Below are positions 10,133-19,100 of a stretch of DNA of 64,000 nucleotides, piece after piece. Each line of letters begins with the position of its first letter. The first letter of the stretch is position 1. The notes below the pieces were generated by a model that did no database searches, had not been told where the DNA came from, and saw nothing but the letters and a program-made list of their open reading frames with translations. A program made the position numbers and the translations under genes. The DNA lies in contig JAGPYM010000004.1 in the NCBI GenBank assembly GCA_020736575.1, forward strand, positions 124,001-188,000, read 5' to 3'. Source of the DNA: Thelonectria olida. Its lineage: Eukaryota; Ascomycota; Sordariomycetes; Hypocreales; Nectriaceae.

Positions 10133-13100
10133 ATGGACCCCAACAATACCGATGAATATGCCAGACGGAACCTACCCTCATGGATAGACGCCTTCCCGCT
10201 ACCTCCTGCTTCCAATTCGCCCCAGAAGCGCCGAACCAACAAGGATATTCTTGGTGACCCCACGTTCGACGTTTCAATAGACTTCAATTCCCAGGACGGG
10301 TTCTACGAGGCTGCTAAGAAAAAGAAGGGCGCTGCAAAGCAGTCACTCCCTCCTCCACCTCCCCCAGTTCCTCCACCACCTCCCGCTGAAGAACCCAACC
10401 CAAATGATGGCGCTGGAGGCGATTCTAACGGTGGGGATGGTGCAGGCGGCGCTGGAGATGGAAGTGGTAACAATGGCGGTGATGGTTGGTCCGACAATAC
10501 GGGAGCTAAATCAAAAAAGAAGAAAGGCAAAGGCGAGCTCGAAGAAGGCCTTCCAAGCATACCGACCAATGACTTTGGAGCAGACTCGTTTCAGGAGATC
10601 AAATTGGGAGATGACACAGGCGGGAAGCTTGATTTAGGTCTTGGTCAGTTGGAAACAAGGAATCTATCCAGTTCATGGGCTGACAAACATACAGGAGGCG
10701 CTGGGTGGGACTGGTCTGGCGGCGGAAACGATTCAAAGAAGAACGACAAGTCAAGGCTCTCCTTTGGTGAATTCGGAGCACCGGACGACCACCGCGCACT
10801 CAAACAGGAGAAGGAGGACCCCTGGGGTTTCGGCTCCAAGAAAGATGCCAAGAAGGACCCAGTGGGAGAAGCAGATCCATGGGGATGGGGCGCTTCCAAA
10901 AAGAAGGCTGTCCCAGAAGCTGCGCCTGGGAAGAAAGAGCAGGATGACATCTGGGATACTTGGGGAATCTCAAAGAAGGACCGCTCGAAAAAGAAGGGCA
11001 TCCTTGGCGACGAGGGCTCTGTGCTTGAGCCTGCACCCGATCCACCACCAGCAGAAGACTTGTGGGGTAGTGGTGGTGGTGGTGGTGGTGGTGGTGGTAA
11101 TGGTTGGTCTGGTGGCAAGAAGGAGAACAGGAACAGTTCATTCTGGGGTGAACCCGAAGTTCCCGTACCAGCACCGGAGCCACCACACCACGATACCAAG
11201 AACGACAGCGATGACTTCTGGACCACTTTCGGAGCGAAGAAGAAAACCCCAGTACAGGAGGTGGAAGAAGAGAAACCCGCCGAGGGAGGGGGGGGTTGGG
11301 CATCCTGGGGTTTATCATCGAAAAAGGCGGCGAAAATAAAGAACACCCTTTTCCCGGAATTTAGCGACGACAAAACCGAAGCTTCCAAAGGAGACGATGG
11401 TTGGGATCTTTGGGGAAAGAAGAAGCGAAACGACCTCATCAACCTGGCAGAGGACGTGCCGCCCCCAGCCCCAGATCCCGTGGAATCCGCGGGCGACGAT
11501 TTTCTTAGCTCTTGGGGTTTCGGGAAGAAGAAGAAAAAGACACCTGAGCCAGAACCTTCCCCCTGGAGACCAGATCATATCGAGGAACCCAGTGACGAGT
11601 TCTGGAACTCTGTTGGTAAGAAGAAGGCCGACCCACTTGATTTCTTGGAGAGCAATAACGGTAAGACTGTCCGACGTGACGAGGTGGAGGAGTTTTTGGG
11701 CAGCAAGGTTAACGAAGATGACGATGACAACTGGGGTTGGACTTCAAATTCCAAAACGAAGAAGTCTAATAATCAACCGAACGCCTTGACTGACCTACCT
11801 CCTCCAGCGCCGACACCCCCTGATATGGACTTTACTGAACTAAATGAACTAGTAGAAGGCCCGTTAGTCGACGAACAGGCCGTCAAGGAAGCCGAAGAAC
11901 GAGCCCTCAAGGAAGCCGAGGAGCAGGCGGCACGCGAGGCGGAAGAAGCCGAGGCGGCGGCCGAGGAAGTCGAGATTGCGACTTTACTCACGAAGAAGGA
12001 CAAGCGAGGTGGTAAGCTCCTTAAGAAGGATACGGAACGCCTCAATCTTCTTCAAGCCAATGCGGAGAGACGAGCTCAAGAACGAGCGGCCCGTGAAGCG
12101 GCGGAGCTGGCTGCAACGGCTGCTGCGGAAGCTGCTGCTGCGGAGGCGGCAGCAGCAGAGGAAGCAGCAGCAGCGACAGCGGAAGCAGCAGCGGAGGCAG
12201 AAGCGGTAGCCGCTCGCGAAGCCAAGGAACGAAAAGCAGCAGCCGAAGAAGAAGAGATGGCCGGCTTGCTTGCGAAGCAAGCAAAACGTGGAGCGAAGAT
12301 GCTGAAGAAGGACCAGGAACGACTGAGTGTCCTTCAGTCTCGTGCCAAAAAACGAGCTGAAGCACAATCCATTCGCGAAGCCGAGGAGCAAGCTGCTAGG
12401 GAAGCGGAGGAGGCCGCCGCCGCCGCCGCCGCAGAAGCCGCAGAGATTGCTAAAGAAGAGGAGGAACTCGCCACCCTTGAAGAGAAGAAAGCGAAACGAG
12501 GTGGCAAGTTGTTGAGGAAGGATGCTGAACGGTATGCATACCTCTTCGAAAGGGTCACCTCGAGAGCAGAAGAAAAGGCTGCTAAGGAAGCTGAGCAAGC
12601 TGCGCTGGAGGCCGAGGCACAAGCTGCGAAGGAAGCTGAAGAAGCTGCCGCCGCCGAGGCCGCCGTTGTTGCAGAGGCAGAAGCTGCTGCCGCCGCGGAA
12701 GCCGCTGAAGCGGAGGCTGCAGCTCAGGCCGCAGCGGATGCAGAAGCTGCCGAAATCGCCAAGGAAGAACAGGAGTTGAACACTCTCAAGGAAAAGAAGG
12801 CGAAGAAGGGCAAGTTCACGAAGAAGGATACCGAACGATTCACCTTCTTGATTGGTCAGTCTGTGAAACGAGCCCAAGATAAAGCTGCGAAGGAAGCCGA
12901 GGCTGCTGCTGCGAAGGAAGCGGAGGAACAAGCCGCCAAAGAGGCCGAGGAAGCTGCTGCCAAGGAAGCAGAGGAACAAGCTGCCCGAGAAGCCGAAGAA
13001 GCTGCTGCCAAAGAGGCGGCAGAGGCTGAAGCGGCAGAGATCGCCAAAGAAGAGGAAGAGCTAGCAACTTTGACAGCCAGGAAAGCTAAGAGGGGGAAGC

Positions 13101-16100
13101 TCCCCAAGGGCCCAGCTGATCGACTCGCCTTCCTCACAGACAGGGCCACTCAGCGAGCGGAGGCCCAAGCTGCCAAAGAGGCTGAAGATGCAGCGGCAGC
13201 CGCGGAAGCCCTATCACTAGATGAGGCTGTCGATCCCCCTCCTGAAGAGCTAGCCGAAGAGCCAGCCGAAGCGCCCATCGAAGCGCCCGCCGAGGAGCCA
13301 CCAGCCGAAGACCCTGCGATAGAAGAGCCACCTGCAGACGCTGAAGATGCTGAAGCTGCAGCAGCCCGAGAAGCTGAGGCCGCTGCGATTGCCGCGGAAG
13401 AAACAGAGCTTGCAGATCTCGAGGCCAAGAAAGCAAAGAAGGGCAAACTTGGCAGGAAGGATACAGATCGATATAATATCCTGACACAAAATGCCACTCA
13501 ACGAGCTGAGATAGCTGCCAAGGAGGCCGAGGAAGCAGCAGCAGCGGAGGCCGCAGCTGCAGAAGAGGCCGCAGCAGCTGAAGCAGCCGCCGCTGAAGAA
13601 GCAGCTGCAGCTGCCGCTGAAGCCGAAGCAGCCGCCGCTAGAGACGCTGAAGCCGCTGCCATTGCAGAAGAGGAGGCAGAGCTAGCTGAGCTGGCTGCCA
13701 AGAAGGCGAGAAGAGGCAAACTGTTGAAAAAGGAGCTGACCCGATTCGAGCTCCTAACAGCAAATGCCACCCAGCGAGCGGAAAAGGCAGCCCAGGAAGC
13801 CGAAGCTCTAGCAGCAAAGGAGGCAGAAGAGGCTGCCGCTGCTGCTGAAGCTGCCGCTGCTGAGGAAGCTGCCGCCGCCGCCGCCGAAGCCGAAGCCGCG
13901 CTTATTGCGGAAGAAGAGGCAGAGCTGGCCGAATTGGCTGCGAAGAAGGCCAGGAGGGGCAAGCTGGTGAAGAAGGATCTAACTCGGTTCGAGCTCCTGA
14001 CCGAAAATGCTTTCCAACGAGCCGAGAAAGCTGCAGCAGAAGCCGAAGCCAAAGCTCTGGCCAGGGAGGCGGAAGAGGAAGCAGCAGCAGCCGCAGCAGC
14101 CGCAACAGCCGCAGCTGACACCGCTTCCGATCCTGCTGTTGATGCTGTTGTCGACGACACTGTGAACGGTGAAGCCGATGCCCCCCCTGACGAGGTAGAA
14201 ACGCCGCCAATGGACGAAGCAGTAGATACCGCCGCGGAGGAAGCCGCTAAAGCTGGAGAGGCCGCCGCGAAGGAGGCCGAGGCTGCTCTCATTGCGGAAG
14301 AAGAAGCAGAACTGGCCGCCCTTGAAGCAAAGAAGGCAAAAAAGGGCAAGCTTTCCAAAGCGCACACTGAGCGATACAACGTTCTTCTTGAGAACTCTGT
14401 CCAGCGAGCTGTGAAAGCTGCAACCGAAGCTGAAGTCCAAGCAGCCAAGGAAGCGGAAGAAGCGGCCGCAGCAGAAGCTGAGGCCGCCGCCGCCGCCGCC
14501 GCCGCCGCTGCCGAAGAGGTGGACCCAGCTGCAGAAGAGGCTGCTGCAAAAGAAGCTGCAGAGGCTGAGGAAGCTGCTGCTAAGGAAGCAGAAGCTGAAG
14601 CGATTGCCGAGGAAGAGAAGGAGCTGGCTGCCCTCGAGACGAAGAAGGCAAGAAAAGGCAAACTTGGCAAGAAGGATACCGACCGATATTTCACCCTTAC
14701 GGATAATGCTGCCAAGCGAGCAAATGCTGCTGCGGAGGCCGAAGCACAAGCTGCTAGAGAGGCGGAAGAGTTAGCAGCCGCAGAGGCAGAGGCAGAGGCA
14801 GAGGCAGAGGCAGCCGCGGCAGCTGAGGCGGCGGCAGCGGCAGCAGCGGAAGAAGAAGCAGCAAAAGAGGCAGAGCTTGCTGCCATTGCTGAAGAGGAGG
14901 CAGAGCTGACTGCCCTCGAGACGAAGAAGACAAGAAAAGGCAAGCTTGGCAAGAAGGATACAGAGCGATATAATATCCTGATTGGTAATGCTACTGAACG
15001 TGCCGAGAAGGCAGCTGAGCGAGAGGCTGAAGCTGCCGCTGCCGCTGCCGCTGCCGAAGCTGAGGAACAAGCTGGCGCCGAACCCGACGTCGAAGCTGAT
15101 GTCGAAGTCGAAGTCGAGGCCGAAGTCGAAGCCGAACCTGAGGTCGAACCAGATCTTGAAGCTGATGTCGATGCTATTGCTGAAGCTGAAGAGCAAGCCG
15201 CGGCTGAAGCTGCAGCTGCGGAGGCAAAGGCTGCTATGATCGCTGAGGAGGAACATGAGCTTGCAACTCTTGAGGCCAAGAAGGCCAAGAAAGGCAAGCT
15301 TGGGAGGAAGGACACAGAACGCTATAACATCCTTTCTCAAAACATTGCTCAAAGGGCTCAAGAGGCAGCGGAAGCCGAAGCTGCCGCCGCGGCCGCGGCA
15401 GCTGAAGCTGAGCAACCACCTGCCGATCCTGATGATGACGATGACGACGTTTTCGAAGATGCAGATGATGTCTTTGAAGATGCATCCGACACAATCCCCA
15501 GAGAGCTTGATGCTGAAGACGATACTCCTGTTGGAGCCGATCCCGCCGAGACTATCGCAGCAGAGGACGCTGCTGCCGCAGAGGAAGCTGCCGCGAGAGA
15601 GGCAGAGGAAGCTGCAGAAGCCGCTGCAATTGCCGAGCAAGAAGCAGCGGAGCTAGCTGGCCTAGAGACTAAAAAGGCGAAGAAGGGTAAGCTTGGGAGG
15701 AAGGACACAGAGCGTTACCTGACCCTGACAGAGAGCGCTACGCAAAGAGCCGAGAAAGCAGCAGCAGAGCAAGCTGCGAAGGAGGCTGAGGAGGCTGCTG
15801 CAGAGGCTGCTGCTCTTGAAGCTGCAGAGGCAGAAGAGGCAGCTGCAAAGGAAGCGGCCGAGGCCGAAGCTGCAGCTGCCATTGCAGAAGAAGAGGCAGA
15901 GCTAGCTGCCCTTGAGGCCAAAAAGGCCAAAAAGGGGAAGCTAGGGAGGAAAGACACCGAACGCTTCAACCTCTTGGCTGAAAATGCTGCAATCAGGGCC
16001 CAGGAGGAAGCAGACAAGCAAGCAGCGGCAGAGGCAGAGGAAGCTGCAGCGGCAGAGGCGGCAGCGGCAGAGGAAGCGGCCGAAGCCGAATCAGCTGAAG

Positions 16101-19100
16101 CCGCCGCCGCCGCTGAAGAGGCTGCTGCGAAGGAAGCTGCCGAGGCTGAAGCGGCTGCTGCTATCGCCGCCGAGGAGGACGAACTGGCTCACCTGAGTGC
16201 CAAGAGAGCAAAGAAGGGCAAGCTCGGAAGAAAAGATACCGAACGCTTCAACATCCTTACGGACAACGCTGCTCAAAGAGCTGAGGCAGCGGCTGCTGAA
16301 CAAGCAGCCAAAGATGCCGAAGAAGCCGCCGCCGCTGAAGCTGATGAGGCGGCAGCAGCAGACGCCGAGGAGACAGCCGCCGCTGAAGCCGCTGAAGCCG
16401 CCGAAGCCGCCGCAGCCGCCGAAGCCGAGGAAGCGGCGGCCAAGGAGGCAGCAGAAGCTGAAGAAGCTGCCATTATCGCTGCAGAGGAACATGAGATTGC
16501 TAGTCTGCTTGCTAGAAAGGCAAAGAAAGGCAAACTGGGTCGCAAGGATACAGAGAGGCTCAACTTGTTGAATGAGAATGCTAACCAGCGTGCCGAGGCC
16601 AAGGCCGCTCGCGAAGCCGAGGAGGCTGCAGTTGCTGAAGAAGAGCTTCCAGAGGAATCCCCTGAGGCTGAGGAAGAGGCTCCGCCAGACGACGAGGAAG
16701 AGCCACCTGCCGAAGAGGATACGCCTGCAGAGGATCCTGAAGAACCTGCTCCTGAAGATGAAGAAGACAACGCTGCCGACATAGAGGCTGCCGAAAAGGA
16801 GGCCGCTGAAGCCGCAGAGGCTGCTCTTATTGCGGAGGAAGAAGCAGAGCTCGAACACTTGTCAGCAAAGAAGGCTAAGAAGGGCAAACTGGGCCGCAAG
16901 GATACTGAACGATTCCACATTCTGACTGAAAGCATGGCGACACGTGCCGCAGAGAAGGCCGCGCGAGAGGCTGAAGAGGCAGCGGCAGCGGAGGCTGCTG
17001 AACAAGCCGCCATTGAAGCTGAAGAAGCCGCCGCTGCCGAAGAAGCTGAGGCCCTCGCTGCTGCTGAGGCAGAAGAAGCTGCTGCCGCTGAGGCCGCCGA
17101 GGCCGAAGCTGCCGCCCAAGCTGCTGCCGAGATTGAAGCTGAAGAGGAGGAAATCGCACATTTGCAGGCAAAGAAGGCGAAAAAGGGAAAGCTCGGGAGA
17201 AAGGATCTCGAGAGGTACACTGTCCTCATCCAGCGCGCTGATGCCCGTGCTGCTGAACAAGCTGCCAAAGAGGCCGAAGAAGCAGCCGCAGCAGAAGCCG
17301 CTGCTGCCGAGGAGGCTGCACTTGCGGAAGCCGCTGCTGAAGCAGCCGCGGAAGAGGAAGCAGCAGCAGCTGAAGCCGCTGCTGAGGAGGAAGCAGCCGC
17401 AGCCGCTGCAGCAGCAGCAGAAGAGGCAGCCGCCGCAGAAGCAGCCGCCGCGGAAGCCGCGGCTCTTATCGAACAAGAAGAGGCTGAACTGGCAGCTTTA
17501 GAGAAGAAGAAGGCCAAGAAAGGCAAGCTTGGCAGGAAGGACCTGGAACGATATCATATCCTGACCGACAACATGACCATGCGTGCTGAAGAACAAGCCT
17601 CGAAAGACGCTGAGGAGGCTGCTGCGAAGGAAGCCGAAGAGCAAGCTGTCCGAGAGGCTGAGGAGGCTGAAGAGCAAGCTGCCCAAGAGGCTGAGGAGGC
17701 TGAAGAACAAGCTGCCCAAGAGGCTGAAGAGGCTGAAGAGCAAGCTGCCCAAGAGGCTGAAGAGGCCGAGGAGGCTGCCGCTGCTGAGGCCGCTGCCGCC
17801 GCCCTTGCTGAAGAGACCGCTGCCAAAGAAGCTGCCATGGCAGAAGCAGCCGCCATTGCTGAGGCTGAGGATGCCGAGCTGGAAGCCTTGAAGAAAAAGA
17901 AGGCGAAAAAGGGCAGGCTCGGCAGGAAAGACACAGACCGTTTCAATCTCTTGGCCGACAACGCCAGCAAGAGGGCCGAGGAGGCGGCCGCTGCCACTGC
18001 TGCTGCCGCTGCCGCCGAAGCCGAGCTTGAAGAAGCCCCTGAGGAAGTTGAAGAGGAAGATGCATACGAAACTCCTGATGAGGGAGATGACGATGAAGAG
18101 GAAGAGGAAGAGAAGGACGAAGAAGCAGAGGCTAGTGGTGCGGAGGTCGAAGTCGAAGCTGAAGACGAAGACGAAGCCGAGGAAGCCGCAGAAGTGGCAG
18201 CGGAAAAAGCAGCGGACGATGAGGCAGATGAAGAGGATGACGAGGACGTAGATGATGATGTCGATGACGATGCGGAAGAAAACGCTGCTGAATTGGAAGT
18301 CGAAGAGGCACCTGCTGAAGACGCCGCCAAAGAGGATCCTGAAGAAGCTGCTGATTCTGAGACTGATTCTGACGCGGAAGCTGCCGAGGAAGAAGCAGCG
18401 GAAGACGCCGCGGAGGCAGATGCCCCCGCTGACGAAATGGCTGATAGGGAAGTCCCTGACGAGGTCGACGAAGCACCTCCTGTCGAAGCTCCCGAACCTG
18501 CTGAGGAACAAGCTGAAGCTGATATGGCAGTCGTCGAGGCACCTAGGAAGTCCAAGAAGAGCCGGAAGAGCAAGTCCCGACGGACTCCTGATGTCCCACC
18601 GCCTGTGCCAGACCCTCCTATCACTCCTCCACCGGAGCCGAGATCCTCCAAGAAGGAACGGGCCAAACTCAACCGCGAGGGGAGTTCATGGAGCAAGATG
18701 TCAGCAACGCCACGAGAAGAAAGGAGACGCCCATCGACTGCCAAGTCCAAGTCGAAGTCCAAGTCAAGCAGGCGAGCAGAGAGGGACGAAAAGGTGTCCT
18801 CGAAGGAATCTTCCGAAGACAAGACACCATCACGATCTCGAGTTCCTCCTCTCTTTAGCACACCGCCCATCACTCGTACAATGTCTTCTCGCGAACCGAG
18901 GAGCACCATGAGCGGTAGACGTCGCCACTCTGAGTTGGCCCGTGGCCTTACCTCACCACCCCCAGAAGAAATCCCAGAGGAAGTGCCGGACAAGGCAAGC
19001 AAGTTTTTCGGCATGGACAGGGAGAGGCCGTCCCATAGAAGAAGGTCCACACGGCACGGACGATCACGGGAGGACGAAGATATGGAAATGTCTGGGGCTC

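Noticed and set aside
13498..15315. 605-codon minus-strand frame opposite the giant gene
   Set aside because: Composition (Ser/Ala/Arg/Leu) is exactly what reversed Ala/Glu/Lys codons give; it has no domain and no splice structure.
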